Of a stretch of DNA of 64,000 nucleotides, positions 20,601-33,637 are shown piece after piece. This DNA comes from Ursus arctos. Its lineage: Eukaryota; Chordata; Mammalia; Carnivora; Ursidae. Numbering within the stretch: position 1 is the stretch's first letter; each line of letters opens with the position of its first letter. Below the pieces are notes generated by a model. That model was not told the origin of the DNA. It searched no databases and saw only the letters and a program-made list of their open reading frames with translations. Made by a program: the position numbers and the translations under genes. Where the stretch lies: contig NW_026622974.1 of assembly GCF_023065955.2 (NCBI RefSeq), forward strand, positions 33,883,718-33,947,717, in the 5' to 3' direction.

Positions 20601-22844
20601 CATTAATATTGGATGCGAATATTTAGTACTGGCCTGGGGAAGAGGTACTGAGCAGCTTATTTCATTGAGAAGGAAGAACTTAATGACCAAGAAGGTGAGT
20701 AATAGGGCCCAGATGAGAGATCTGACTAGCAATAAAGTGAAAATGATAGCAGAGAAAGAATTTATTCAGAAACAAACAGCAAATTTATTCATGGGATTTA
20801 TCTAATAAATGACAGCAAAGAATAAAATATACTGTTATTCTAATTTAGGAAAGACTCACTCTATGTGGAATAAATAGAACGATTTTCTCTGATGATAGGA
20901 AAATACTCCACACTCGTATCAAGATGATGAACAATGTTGTCAGATAGCATTAGCCTGCAGAAGGAAATCAGTGGTGAAAAATATCAGGTTTAATTAGAAC
21001 AGTCTTGGAGAAGATGCCCCTATAGGATTACTAAAAAGTGAATTCATTGCAGATCTCTTCTTTGCATCATCTGTGTCATGTAAAAGTTGAACTGGAATTA
21101 TAGAGCAAACGAAATTGTCAGGTCAGCGTCACACTTTCCTCCTCAGCCAAGTTAATTTTTCATTAGGAAATATTCCCAGGCTTTCTCCCAAGAGGGTAAG
21201 GCACGAAAATAATGAGAATAAGAAATTGGCTAAGTATCTCTTGCTACGAAGAAAAAAATTATTTCACCTTGTTTCCCGAATTTTCTTCTCAGGCAATGAC
21301 ATTAATGTTACCTCTACATATGTCTGATATAATAAAAAGATAATTTTAGCAAAACAGAATACTGTCACTCTCATGGTCTCTTGTTGCTGTGAGATGAAGG
21401 ACAGTATTTTGCCTCTGCAGTTATCAAGTCTAAATATTGAGACTTCAAAATTCAACATGCTTTTCACCAAAGTGATCCTGCATATGAGTTCCAAAGACTT
21501 TATGTCAGCTGGCTGAATGATCAGTGGTGTAATTATTACTGTCATTCTTTGTGATAAATCCTGGATTGATTTAATTATATTAGCTCACTCTCTCATTTTG
21601 AAAGAAAACCTCTTCTGTTTATATGGTGCTAAAGGTTCTTTCATACCTCCAAGATGTGGAAAGGGAAAAAAGCAAGTCGCAGAACAATGTTTCACATTCA
21701 CTGGTGTGCACTCAGTGTCTAGCACAGAGAACTAGATGGAAGAACAACAAACAGTTGAGAATTGTTGCATCTAGGGAAAGGAGGGGAAGGCAGGAGGAGT
21801 GGCAGATCACAGAAGGGGGACATTCATGTTTTTTTCTAAATATTTCTGTGTGGTTTGAATCTTTTACAACAATAACATATTCATGTATGATTTGTATGAT
21901 TTTAAAAGGACAATAAAATAAAAGATTCATTCAGTCAATGAGAAATGGGTCTTTTTACTCACAATGCTGCTTAAAGGTTAATTTTTGTGAAATCAATTAG
22001 TGGTTTTAGTTTCTAAGGCTAATTTCTGTTTGGGTCTGTTACCCGGTAGCTCATTTCTCTAGGAGATTTTAATTTTTTTTAAATGTAAGTTTTAAAAGGT
22101 AACAAATATTAAAATATGTCAAATGTACTTTAAGTTTTAACTTTTGGCAGCATTACACAGAATCTGTCCAGAAAAGAGAATATGGTACCACAAATTTAAA
22201 GATAGACTCTTACAACTTTTCATCTAATACTTTTTCCAGAGTGAAGAGGTTAGAAAATTGTTTTAAAATTTGAAGTTCCTATGAAATATCATCCTTTTTC
22301 TATAGCCATTTACCAAACTCTTTAAACTCTAGTTTAAATCCTAGCTTTGGGTCCCTAAATCATTTCTTTGGGTGTTGTTGTTTTGTTTTGTTCTTTGTGT
22401 TTTTGTTTTTGTTTTCTTTTGTAGTTTAAAAATTACTATTGGAAAAGTTGTGTAAGTACATATTTGTTGAGAGGCACAGAGGAGATAGAGAAGGAAGACT
22501 CTCGGGTTATCCTTCTTGGTCACTTTGACAAGCTCATTGTCTTCAATTTACAAAAGCTCCAAATGTTGGGGATCCTAGGTACCTCTTCATAGTCTTCTGT
22601 TCTTAAACTCCTTGCGGGCAATCTGGCCTTTACCCAAGTCTCAATTATCACATGTACGCTTAATATCCTCAAATCTGTACATACATCCCAGATCTTTAGA
22701 GTGAGCTCCAGGTTCTTCCCTCCAACTGCAATGCACTGTATCTAGTTAGATGCCCCACAGGCATGATGAACTTAAAAAGTATAAAAGTGGACTCATCTCT
22801 CTTTACCCCAAACCTACTCTATCTCCTATGAACCTGGCAGTCTC
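20601..22844. other. 2.2 kb with no recognised gene or repeat
   Basis: Contains T/G-rich low complexity at 22375-22425 and scattered A/T runs. Short overlapping frames (60 to 97 codons) on both strands lack domains and codon continuity. I see nothing I can name. Confidence 0.4.
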
Positions 22845-23015
22845 CAACCAGTGGTGATTTTGTCCCCCCAGGTGTACCTGGTAATATCTAGAGACAACTG
22901 AGGTAGAGGAATACTGCTGGCATGTGATGGGTAGATCCAGAGATGTCACTAAACATTCCAAATTTTATAGAATATGCCCTCCCAAACACACAGCAAAGAA
23001 TTTTCTGGCCCCAAA
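22845..23015 (+). mobile_element. Ancient DNA-transposon-like interspersed repeat
   Basis: 'accagtggtgattttgtccccccaggtgtacctggtaatatctagagacaac', 'actgctggcatgtgatgggtagatccagagatg' and 'caaagaattttctggccccaaat' follow a mammalian medium-reiteration repeat I recognise by order but cannot name with certainty. Confidence 0.5.
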
Positions 23016-23099
23016 TAGAAATTGGTTAATAGGCCAAGTTTTAAAGATTCATTTCCAAAATAGTTGAGAAATGGTTAATTTGTTAATTAATAGTTAATG

Positions 23100-23655
23100 A
23101 GTTAACATTTCAGAGAACAAGGACACCATTTATCTATCCTTGAAGTCATCCTTACTTTCTACTTCTCTCATTTTCCACATCTAGATGTTTATCAGTCCCA
23201 CAGATTCTAGATACAATCGATCTCCAGGTTACCATCACCACAGACAAGACTTCATTCATACTATCTCCTGGACTACATAACTCTTTTCATTAATCTCCCC
23301 TCTCTTCATTTCCCTCTGCATCAGTTTCTTTCCTGCTGTTGGAGGGACCTTTCCAAAACACATATATATTGATGCCAGTGGATGAAGTTCAAGTTGCTGA
23401 TCCTGTTGTTGTCCCATCCCTTTAGATCTCTTTAGTTCCTTGTTCCCAAATCTCCCATTTCTGCTACCAGCTCCCCAAATCCTCCATACATATTAAGTAC
23501 AGGAAGATCTAAAGGACTTATTGCTTTCTTTCAGCTTCTGTGCCTTTGTATGTCAGGATGGAAAGCCAGCACCCTACTCTATTTTTTTCTGGTTCATTCA
23601 TACTTATTATTCAGAGTGCAGCTCATATGTAACTTTGTCTGAGAATACTTTATTC
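23100..23655 (+). mobile_element. LINE-2 (L2) relic, + strand
   Basis: C/T-rich sequence with L2-like order: 'gattctagatacaatcgatctccaggttaccat', 'tcccatccctttagatctc', and a 3' part in which 'attcagagtgcagctcatatgtaactttgtctgagaa' parallels the L2 'cagctcaaatgtcacctcctcagagag' landmark. Heavily diverged. Confidence 0.5.
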
Positions 23656-23763
23656 CCCAACCAACTCAAGTCTACAAAGAATGCTCATACTTATCAAGGT
23701 TTATGGTGGAAAAAACAGAATGAGATTCTGGATAACTTAGATAAAAAAAGAATTTATTAAAAG

Positions 23764-24467
23764 TGTGTTAGTATCTACACTAGGTTGAATAGTGTTTTCC
23801 AAAAATTTATGTCCATCCCAAGACTGTAATATGACCTTATTTAGAAATAAGGTCTTCTCAGATGTAATCAAGTTAGGATGAGATTATACTTGGTTACAGT
23901 GAGTTCTAAGTCCCATATGACTGGCATCCTTTTAAGAAAAAGGAAATTTGGGGGTGCCTGGGTGGCTCAGCCAGTTCAGCATCTGTCTTCATCTCGGGTC
24001 ATGATCCCAGTGTCCTGGAATCAAGCCCCATATCAGGCTCCCTGCTCGGCGGGTAGTCTGCTTCTCCCTCTCCCTCTGCCTGACACTCTGCCTGCTTGTG
24101 CTCTCTCTCTCTCTCTGTGTGTCAAATAAATAAATAAAACCTTAAAAAAAAAAGAAAAAGGGAATTTGGACACAAAGATACATACCCAGAGGGGAGAATA
24201 CCATGTGCATGTTAAGACAGAAGGAGAGACTGAAATGATGCATCTCCTAAGAAATAAGCCAAAGAATTCCAAGGATTCCTGACAACTGCCAGAGGCCAAG
24301 AATGGAGGCATGTAACAAATTCTCCTTCAGAGCCTCCGGAAGAAACCAACTCTGTGACACCTTGATTTCAGACTTCTAGCCTCCCGAACTGAGAGATAAT
24401 ACATTTCCATTGTTTAAGCCATCCAGCTTGTGGTTATTCACTACAGTAGCCCTAGAAGTCTACTACA
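23764..24467 (+). mobile_element. MaLR/MLT1-like solo LTR, interrupted by a SINEC
   Basis: Begins tgt and ends ...tctactaca. Internal landmarks: 'gaccttatttagaaataagg', 'cagatgtaatcaagttagg', 'catatgactggcatcctttt', 'agaataccatgtgcatgttaag', 'cttgatttcagacttctagcctcc' and 'tttaagccatccagcttgtgg'. No internal retroviral region flanks it. The palindromic gaccttattt-ag-aaataaggtc at 23833-23854 lies near its start. The MLT1 label is from memory. Confidence 0.7.
23951..24151 (+). mobile_element. SINEC inside a MaLR-like LTR, + strand
   Basis: General caniform type (tcgggtcatgatcccag; tgcctgacactctgcctgc) with (AAATA)n and an A tail. A 17-bp target-site duplication, aagaaaaaggaaatttg, lies at 23934-23950, with one mismatch in the copy at 24152-24168. 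Confidence 0.95.
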
Positions 24468-26174
24468 TTAGCCTAGATAATGAATAGGAAGGATAAAAAC
24501 ATATGCTATTGCTAGTTAGTCAAGGCATCGTTAAAATCATGCCCTGGAATGATTTTCTTAAAAAGTTGTTTCTTGATACCTGCCATTATCGCCAGCGTTA
24601 CCAGCACTCTCTGGACATTTCTGTACAATTGGTATACTGTTGCAACCTGAATCCTCAGCTGTCTTCAGGGTCTATGAGCCCTTTCCCACTCCCCATGTGA
24701 CTTTGTTTCATTCTCTCAAGTTGAGTGAAAAGTGCTCTTAGAGGGATCAGCTATCTAATTTGCAAAATTAAATGGGGGGAACCCAGTGCAAAATAAAAAT
24801 GGGGGATCCCTTATCCAAAAATTATTAAGAATTTCAAGACAGTGACAGCGGAGCATTAAACCAAGTGCTGGACTCTTCTGAGCATAGGTCATACACATGG
24901 TGCTAGCCCTGGCTTTTAGTCACACTTGGGTAGCATACCCACCCTCTTCACTGAGAAGGTTCAGAGTACTGTCCATTCTTTTCAGTTTTTATAATGAAGA
25001 ACAGAGCTCTCCCTCCTACTTAGGTTGGCATTCTTCTAAAATAGGAAGGTGATCTGATGTTTGGCAACAAAAAGACAAATGTTCCAAGGTAGAGCTTATA
25101 TATATTTCATAGCACTGCATTGCAATTGACTATTTTCATATCTGTTTCCTTTGTTAAACTATTAGAAGACAAATGGTTAGTTGGACAAGTACAATCTTCT
25201 TTTCCTGTGGCCAACACTTCAAATGAGAGATGACTCACATAAATGATATATGAGATTTTCATTTCCTTGATGTTTTTCTCCTTGTGTAGATAATTTTATT
25301 CCAATATGAAATGTGTGGAGGAAATTTTGATCCTTTGTGCTTATTTCATTATCTACTAAATTGGCTTTTTTTAAGGCATCAGTTATATCGAAGCAGCATA
25401 AAATATATTAAAATACAAACTATTGTTCAGGCTCAGTCTTTTAAAATATCAGCCATTTTTAGGAAAATCAATTTTCATGTGTCCTATTTCTTTTCTACCA
25501 AGTAGTAAAGGACTATCTTTTCTGACAGCCCCCAAATGACTTCATGTACTCATCCAGTTTCTGTTCCAAATTTACTAGGCAGTCCAACCTCCGGAAAGAT
25601 TGGATCTCAAGACTGAATGAACTCTCCACATTCTCTTTTGAAAGATAAACATGCACTCTATAAACTTCATTGGCCTAAACAACAGAAACATCTGTTTAGA
25701 CTCATGTGCAGCTTTTTGGCTGAGTTCAGCAACAGGGAGGCTTAGGAAGTGTGTTCATCAGCTGTATTCTGCAGCACCCAAACATCATCACTGGTCACAA
25801 TGATGCACTGTAGAGATTACCAAGCATGGGAATAACTAAACTGGATAGCTATTCATAAACAATCTTTGGTAATGCTATTTCACTGTCCTCCCATCCCATA
25901 GTTTTGTCTTCCATGAGAATAATTTTAGGACATAAATAAGCATGAAATGTGAAAGATTGCTGAACTAGATAGGGTTGTTAGATCACTTAAATGGACATAA
26001 ATATAGAATTATAGAACAAAGCCTAGAGGAGCCTCCCCAGATTTACTTACTCTACCCACCAATGCCTGTAGTCAATCATTCTCACCAGATTAATCTTCTC
26101 TGCTGGTTACAAGTAACATCAGAAATGTTATCCTTAGAACTCTAGTCCTTTGAGTTCAGTGACTCAATAGTGAG
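24468..26174. other. 1.7 kb with no recognised gene or repeat
   Basis: No domain-bearing frame. A weak resemblance to an old 'taaacaacagaaacatctgttt' type repeat near 25670-25800 could not be settled. Confidence 0.4.
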
Positions 26175-26420
26175 TGCAGGAATATTTAGCAAGCACCTAC
26201 TATTAAACAGGCTTTGTGTGAAAAATCATATGAATTGCCATTGGTCATAGTAGCCCTACAAGGTAGGTTTATTATCTTTATTTGATGAAGAAATCGAAAG
26301 CTCAAAGAATTTAAATGATTTACCCAAAGTCAAAAAGTTAACAAGTGAAAAGATCAAACTATAAATTTCTTAATTCTATTATCTGTTCAGTGTTGATACT
26401 GTTCTTTTCTACTGGGCCCT
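26175..26420 (+). mobile_element. MIR SINE, + strand
   Basis: 'tatttagcaagcacctactattaaacaggctttgtg', 'tagtagccctacaaggtaggtttattatctttattt', 'gatgaagaaatcgaaagctcaaagaattt' and 'gatttacccaaagtcaaaaag' give nearly the whole MIR core. Confidence 0.82.
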
Positions 26421-27358
26421 ATAAATTACTCTTTTAAATTTTAAGTGTGAGGCATTCTATATTTGATCTTTCTAATTAAGTTCCCAGATAATTAACATTG
26501 TAGTTAGTGAAAAGTAGGTTTTGAGGAAGTAGATACAGAAGAGATTCCCTGGAACATGCTGGGAGTAGATAATGGAGAGCAATTAACAGAGAAGTATGAA
26601 ATAGTTGAAGAAAATCTATCCAATTTTACATTTTTACCAGGTTCAGTCCTGTTTTTGCGCATCTTTGTTGAAAAAAAAAGTGATATAAGTAAATGATAAA
26701 GTGAAAGAATATGTACCCAATTTTACACAAAGGTATGAAGGTATTTTACGCCACTGTTTGATTTTACTGAAGTTTTTAAGAAATACGCATTTCATATATA
26801 TATGTATGTATGTAAACATTCCATCTAAGAGCTCTATTGTTTCTCTTAGTAATAATTTTTAAAATATTTTATAATTTAAGATTGTACGTGTGTGTAGTAG
26901 TAGTAGTAGTTATGTTTCATAAATATTCTGAGAATTCTGTTTAGCTTTTATTTCACATTAAAATCTTGCAACAAAACAAAAATTTAAAGATGTGAATTTA
27001 CTACTTTTCTACAGGAATCATGGCTATGTCATTCAGATGCAAATTAAAACACAGCTAACTGAATATAAAGGTTGAAATGGAATTACCAGGTCCTTTGACC
27101 TTAAGCAAAAAATTTTAAAAATGCAGACTAAGCAAATGGTTTTCATACTTTATTTTCCAGAAATTTTATTCTTATATTGAATGAAAAGGGGGGAGCCCTG
27201 GAAAGCTAAAATTCACAGACCACTCCCGAATTCAGAAAGGAAGAAACCCAATTCTCAAATTAGGGGTCCTCCTGTATTACTTTGAGCCCAGACTTTCATC
27301 AAAGCTCATTTATAAAATGGCACAATTAACCTTTCAAGATATTATCATGATTAAAAAG
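26421..27358. other. No recognised feature
   Basis: AT-rich; short (TATG)n at 26793-26815 and (AGT)n at 26896-26910. No gene seen. Confidence 0.4.
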
Positions 27359-27365
27359 TTAATGC

Positions 27366-27486
27366 ATTTTTTTAAAGATTTTATTTTTTTTTAAAGTAAT
27401 TTGTACACCCAAGGTGGGGCTCAAACTCACAACCCCAAGATCAAGAGTTGCATGCTCTACTGACTGAGCCAGCCAGGCACCCCTAC
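27366..27486 (-). mobile_element. SINEC-related tRNA SINE, short and old, minus strand
   Basis: On the minus strand the head reads gggtgcctggctggctcagt followed by 'agagcatgcaactcttgatct' and 'ttgtgagtttgagccccacc'. The CT-rich body is lacking. Imperfect duplications (ttaatgcat 27359-27367; ttaatgcgt 27487-27495) flank it. Its shorter body sets it apart from the other SINECs here. Confidence 0.85.
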
Positions 27487-27495
27487 TTAATGCGT

Positions 27496-28669
27496 GTTTA
27501 TTGAAGAAAATTAAAAATACAGAAAAGCGCACACTACCTGTAATCCCAGTATTCATAATTATCCTTAATGTGTATGAATATCCATCCATCTAGTCATTTA
27601 GATAGAGTGATAGAACAAAATTGGAATCCTGGTAACACAATATGGTGCCTTCTTAAGTTTAATTAATTAAAAACTTGGAGAATACAAAAAAAAAAAAAAG
27701 AAAAAATCATTCATACCCAACATCCTTATAAAAGTATTATTTTATATTAGCTTATTTTTGTGTCTTTTTGCTGTGCATGTTGCTGATGATACTGCAGGCA
27801 CTGATTTTTAGGCAAATATTCACAGATACAACAGAGAAGATAATATAAAGAGAGTTGACAGATAATATCTACTATGGTTGGTTTATTAATCTTTTCCAAT
27901 TTAAAAGATAGCCTATAAAGACTCAGGTCTTTCAATGAAAGCTTTACAGATCCAGAAAAAGTGACTGAAATTCCTTGGCATTAAAAATGACTTCTCTTTG
28001 TGCAGTTCTGCTTTTGTGGATAGAAGCAAAAACACTGTATCCAACTCCCTAATTTTGTAAATAATTTAGACATTGTTAGCAAGGGCAAGCAGAGAAAGAT
28101 AGCCATTGTGGTTTTAAGTGTCCTCCATCTATATTGTGGGATAAACACAGATAAAGACTTTTTCTACTATTATCAGAGGAGCAGAGGCAGATATAAAATA
28201 GTTGAAGGAAGCACACACTCTAAATTCCATCTTGGGCTACAGAATTCTCAGAATTCTCCTGACTACATACGATCCAACTGGATCCTTGAGATTGGGGTTT
28301 CTATTAGCAACAGATAACCTGTAAATAATCTTTAAATCCTTTTATACCAAAACTTTTCCTTTCTTGAGATTTTTATTTCTTTTATTTTTATATCTTTCTT
28401 TTGACCAGCCTTAGTCTTTAAATAATTTTTTTAAAAAAGGGTGTGACCTTTTTAAAAATCCTTGCATATTTAAGAATGTCTTGTACAAAAGAAAGAAAAT
28501 GAGCTAAGTGTAATTTTTGGGTTACTACCCCCTCCGTTTGAAATTCTATCAGGGAACTTCCCTTGTTTACTAGCATTTCGTTTTGCAAAAGCCAACCTGA
28601 TTTTTATTGCTTTGCTGTTGACCAGTCCCAACTCTTTTGCAGGATCTGGATTTGAATTACATGTCACCA
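27496..28669. other. No recognised feature
   Basis: Contains an A-run at 27687-27708 and otherwise unassigned AT-rich DNA. Confidence 0.35.
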
Positions 28670-29063
28670 ATTAGATGAGCTTACATGATATTTAGATGGT
28701 GGAAGTAAAGAGGAGGCCATCTTACTTTGGTTTTGTGTCTTGCCATGGCCAAGCAGATTTACAGATAACCTGGGTTTCCCTGTAGCAGCATTCCAGGACC
28801 CAGCTGCCTGATGTATGAGTATTTAGCAGCAGTTGTGGAACATTTCTGATCCCTATATGCAGCTATAACTATCTCTTCTTGCTTGGAGTCTACAAGACTT
28901 CGAGTGGTAACCCTTTCCTAATTATGATACTGGTACTCGCTCCTTCTTCAAGACCTACTCTTCAAGACCTTCTAATAATAATTCCTCTATTAAACCTTTT
29001 TTTGCTTAACATAGCTCTATGATTTCTATCTCCTGCAACAGGATCCTGACTGATATAACTTCC
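28670..29063 (+). mobile_element. LTR-like relic, family unassigned
   Basis: The right end has features of a retroviral LTR 3' end: a CT-rich stretch with 'ctattaaacctttttttgcttaacatag', then 'tctcctgcaacaggatcctgactgatata'. I cannot name the family and the left end is uncertain. Confidence 0.4.
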
Positions 29064-30439
29064 CAGATGCTTCTGGAAGTTTGTTTTGTTATTGTTATTC
29101 TTTTAACTTTGTGCAACCTGAGAATAGATTTTATTAGCTTATGGTTATGAATGTGGTCCCATTAACATTAACACTAATATCTCAACTGCACCAAGTTCAA
29201 AATGCTTGATTATAATTGTTACAGTCTTTCGTAAGATTCCTGTCTCCCAAGTAGTTCCAGAATTCCTTAGTATGCTTATGTGTATCCATGAATCATCTCT
29301 TGTGTTTACCACTGGATGAGCTGAGCCAAAAATTCTCAACCCTGGGACTCATTTGTACCACAGAGATGTCACTCTGAGCTGGAACTCCATTTGTAAGTGC
29401 TCAAGCCATCCAGCTGCCAATGCCCAGGTGCTGGGGAAAATGAAAAACACCAATAACAACATAAACAATATCTTCTTGCTTGGTGCCGTTGACCTAAAAC
29501 TGTGTCACTTGAAAGTGCTGGAAATCCACTACAGCTTGGTGCCTTGAATTTGGAATCGCATTATGCCATAAAAGTAGAGCTGGAACTCAACTAAGCCTTG
29601 ATGACAGAAATCCATGTCCTGATTCTTTAAAAGTAGATTAAAACAGAGAGAGGGGTGTGCTTCAGTGGCAGTGTTAGAGTCTTCTATGATATGGCTTTTA
29701 CAACACTTTGCTGGACACATATACAGCTCCTAGTTGACTAGCTTAGGATGATTTCTAGCAGTGGCTTCCACATGGAGTGGGAAAAATTCGCCAGTGTTAT
29801 AAAGAGTGTGGTTAGTCATGGGAGACTTCCACCGGCCTCTGCTATACCAGCTTTTGTCCAACAGACATCTGAGCCTATTTATAGAAAGGATCACTGTATC
29901 CCCTTATCTTCACAAACCCCTGGAGGTGCCTAACCATGCAAATAAATGTTTAAAAAAAGACGCAAGTAGGAAAGCACGTAGCCTATCTTAACTCCCTGGG
30001 AAATCTCACCTTCCACCGTAGGTCCAATTGGAACACATTGTTCTAATTCTGGTTTAAAAAAATGTTGCCAGTTTTCTTCTAGCACTAGTTGTTTTACAGT
30101 GATTTTACCTGGAACACAGATCAAAAGTTTTTTTATATCTGATTTTGCTTATGTTCTATTTTTGTTTCGACCTCAAAAAAGAAAGTCAAAAGTAACATAA
30201 TTATTATCTATTTTCCATATTCATTAGCCTCCCCTACTACTTTATTTTCCTCATTTCTCTTTCCTCTTACTTCCAAGAACACTTTTAAAATATGTTCTCC
30301 ATCTCACTCATTTCTTGTTCCTCAGTTTTCTTCTTTACCTCTTCTGGGGTGAATTTTAATTTTACCATTACTATTTTCATTTTCTAGCACTGATTATCTC
30401 ACCTATCTACTCTTCATTTCATCCAGTCATCTTTTCAGC
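29064..30439. other. Unclassified region with a possible retrocopy tail
   Basis: Minus-strand frames of about 64 codons (29145-29339, 29529-29720, 29930-30124) and plus-strand frames near 29748-29991 show no domain I recognise. At 29940-29957 'aataaatgttt' is followed by seven A residues, which would fit the 3' end of a processed retrocopy, but no parent gene is apparent. Confidence 0.35.
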
Positions 30440-30830
30440 TCAGGTTTTTCCCCTTTTCTTTAAACATTCTGCTTCTCTTTGATAGGAACTAGAACTTTTT
30501 AAAAATAATGCTTCATGACTTAAACATGATTGTCTGCATTAGTATACCCACACCAGCTTTCTTTTGATTAGGTGTGCATAGTTCTTTTTCCATTCTTTTA
30601 CTTTCTGTCACTTGTGTCTTCATACTTCAGTTGTTTATCTTATAAGTGTCATATAATTATTATTTTAGTCTTCTACTTGCACTCAGTTCATTTTTACTTA
30701 ATGTTATTGTTGAATTATTTAACATTGCCATAATACTATTTGTTTTTTAATGTCCCACCTAATCTATGCTATCTTTTCTCTCATTTTCTGTCTTCTTTTG
30801 GGTTAACCAAGTGTCTTTTATTATGCCATA
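30440..30830 (-). mobile_element. Very old L1/HAL1-like fragment, minus strand
   Basis: 'gtatacccacaccagctttcttttgattaggtgtgcatag', 'ttttccattcttttactttctg' and 'cttgtgtcttcatacttcag' resemble the reverse complement of an ancient L1 endonuclease-region segment. Strongly diverged. Confidence 0.5.
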
Positions 30831-30844
30831 TTTTGTTCCTTATT

Positions 30845-30962
30845 ATCTTATTATTTATAATATTGCATTTTATATATGTATATTATTATATATGGATATG
30901 TACATATGTATATATGTATGTTATGTATATGTATGATGTATATGTTCTAGTGTATAAACAAT
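30845..30962 (+). repeat. (TATG/TATA)n low-complexity AT tract
   Basis: Irregular TATA, TATG and TGTA units with interruptions. Confidence 0.75.
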
Positions 30963-31306
30963 AGGATAATAGGGAACAAACATTTTTTCCTCTTCTCTTT
31001 AAAGTATCATGCTCCTCCTCATTGACACGAAACTTTTCTCATACTACTTAAAATGGTCTTCTGAATCAGGAAAGGGGCTTACAAGGCCATCCTGGTACTT
31101 TGTTCTACCTTTAGAAAAATAAAACTAAATGTTCTAAGGTCATTAGATTTTTCAGGAAATGGTAAAGGTACTAGTGTACATTAGACCCTTTTTTCATTAG
31201 CTATGCTAAAGATTATAGTATGCCATGTTGAGTTATTAAAGAAAGCCAATTATACCGATAAAAGTGTCCATGGAACAGAAAGATATAATTCTAAATATAT
31301 ATGCAT

Positions 31307-31502
31307 CTTTTAAAAAATATATTTATTTATTTATTTGAGAGACAGAGAGCCCATGTGTGAATTGGGGGGGAGGGGGGGAGAAAATCCTCAAGCAGATGCA
31401 GTCCCGATGTGGGGCTTGATCTCACAATCCATGAGATCATGACCTGAGCCAAAACCAAGAGTCTGATGTTTAACCAACTGAGCCACCCAATTGCGGCCAA
31501 AC
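31307..31502 (-). mobile_element. SINEC, minus strand
   Basis: Reverse-complement order: T-rich/TTTAT tail, a 'gagagacagagagcccatg' body with a G-run, 'atgtggggcttgatctcac' and a 'ttaaccaactgagccaccc' head. A 10-bp duplication, atatatgcat, lies at 31297-31306 and 31503-31512. The head's last bases (ccaattgcggcc) are altered from the usual ccaggcgcccc. Confidence 0.92.
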
Positions 31503-31512
31503 ATATATGCAT

Positions 31513-32544
31513 TTTATAACTAAAAATACCAGAGAAGATATATTAGACCACAGTACATTTAATTACATCAATTTGTTATTAAACTGCTTTTTCATTTCTA
31601 ATAATTCTCTCCAAGTCCTCGTGGTCACACAACTTTGATAGAATTAGCATTCTTTTAAAATATAAACATAAATGTAAGTGATATGTCTTCCTTGGAAATT
31701 TTTATATCCTTTTTTACAGTAGCAAAAATGGTATAGAACCAAAAAAACTGCATTAACTCTGAAACATATTTAACACTTAATTGAGTCATGCTTCTAGACT
31801 CAACAAACATTATTTATTCCTATTATATCAACACAGACACAAGGCAAAAGAAAGAAAATAAATTACCTGAGTTATGCAATGATCTAGTGTCTGAATCAAA
31901 ATGAAAATCCTTTAATTTTAGATTCACTATCCCTAATTGAGATAGTGACTTTCTCCATGTGAAATCTATTTTCCCTAGAACAATTCATTGAGACAGTGTT
32001 ATAAGGATAGTCTTCATAGTGGCAACCACCCAACTCCAGGTCAACATCCTTTGGTGATTTTATTGCTTTTTTTGTAGTTGGTTCTTTTGTTTTGTTTCAT
32101 TTTGTTTTTGTTTTGCAAATAAGAGAAAACCAACTCTTCCAACTAACTGAAGCCAAAAAGAGTCTTTATGTAACTGCAGCCAAAGGGGGCTCTCTTATAT
32201 TTCTTATCTCTGCTATCCTCTGCTTGTTGATTTCTTTGTCCAAGGCTGATTTCGTCCATGAATCTGGATCAGGTGTCAGTATGTTCCATGTTTAACATGC
32301 CTTTCATCACCAAGAGAAGTTGAATCTCTTTCTCAGATCCAGTTTTAAAAATCTTAGAAAAGGACTCTGAAAGGTGTAGATTCAGTTACATTCCAACCTC
32401 TGGGACAACTAGCTAAACTGAGTACTGTGTATTCAGCACCAGTACTCAGTTGCTGGATGCACACATCAGGACTAGATAACTGAAATGGCTACAAGGCATT
32501 TTTCCACAAGAAGAAAGCTGTTGCTCCCAGAAAAAGGAAAAGGG
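31513..32544. other. No recognised feature
   Basis: About 1 kb. A weak old-repeat resemblance (gaagccaaaaagagtctttatg near 32150) is not firm enough to call. Confidence 0.35.
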
Positions 32545-33010
32545 TACTCTTACGGATTGACTTGTGTCCCCCACTCCCTCCAAAAAGATGTGTTTAAATC
32601 CTAACCTCCAACACCTCAGAATAATACCTTATTTGGAAATAGGGTTGTTACAGGCAATTAGTTAATATGAGGTCACACAGGAGGACCATGGCCCTAATCC
32701 AATATGACTGGTATGTTTATAAAAAGATGACCATGTGAAGACAGAGAAAGGTCTCACACAGGAGAAGGCCATGTAACAACCGAGGCAGAGACTGACATTA
32801 TGTAGCTACAAGCCAAGAACACCAAAGATTGCCAGCAAACCACCAGAAGCTAGGAAGAGGCAAGGAAGGATTCGTCCCTACAGGTTTGAAGGAAGCATGA
32901 GCCTACCTTGCTCTCAGACCTCCAGCCTCCAGAACTCAGATGATAAATTTATGTTGTTTTAAGCCACTCAGTTTGTGATACTTTGTTACAGCAATGTTAG
33001 GAAACTATAC
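32545..33010 (+). mobile_element. MaLR/MLT1-like solo LTR, + strand
   Basis: Same family as at 23764: 'ataccttatttggaaatagg', 'aggcaattagttaatatgagg', 'atccaatatgactggtatg', 'gccatgtgaagac'-like blocks, 'caccaaagattgccagcaaac', 'cagacctccagcctccagaac', 'gttttaagccactcagtttgtg' and 'gtgatactttgttacagcaatg'. Uninterrupted, about 465 bp. Confidence 0.78.
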
Positions 33011-33623
33011 ACATGCTGACTAGAGAAGCTTATATATTCCCATGTTACTGATATTAGAAATAGGGTTGGACACGGGGAGTACAGAAAGACAAGTAAATAT
33101 AGCTCATCATTTCCAAACAATGCACCATTTGGTAGTACTATGTTGAATGTGCACAGAAGCCTGCACAATGGCCAGAAATCACTTTGAAGGATTTGGGGAT
33201 ATTCAAAGTAAACAAGAGGGATGATCAGAAACAGTTAATAGGATATATTTAATTAAAGCATAATGTCAGGGTTTTATTAGAGAGTCCTAATCTTTTTCTG
33301 TTTCAAATATTGACTCCAATTTCAGTTTTTACTTCCAAGATCTGCCTTTATTATAGATAGAATAGAAAATGATTTAAACACTTACATAGCATTTTTATGT
33401 GCATGATAAACTTCTACGTAAAAACGTCCTTTTAAAGGTTAGCAAACAACCCTATAAAATGTTGGGGAAGTCTGTTCACCCCTTACAGACCGTATCTCCC
33501 TTAATAACTTTTTCTAGTTTCAGGAAGGATCATTACTACTCTTTTGTACTTAAAAAGCAGTAAAACCATTTTTTAAAAGGCAGATGTTGTCTGGTTGGTT
33601 ACATATTTGGCCAACTTGGTCAT
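33011..33623. other. No recognised feature
   Basis: Unassigned sequence preceding a SINEC. Confidence 0.35.
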
Positions 33624-33637
33624 TAAAGCATCCTCTA

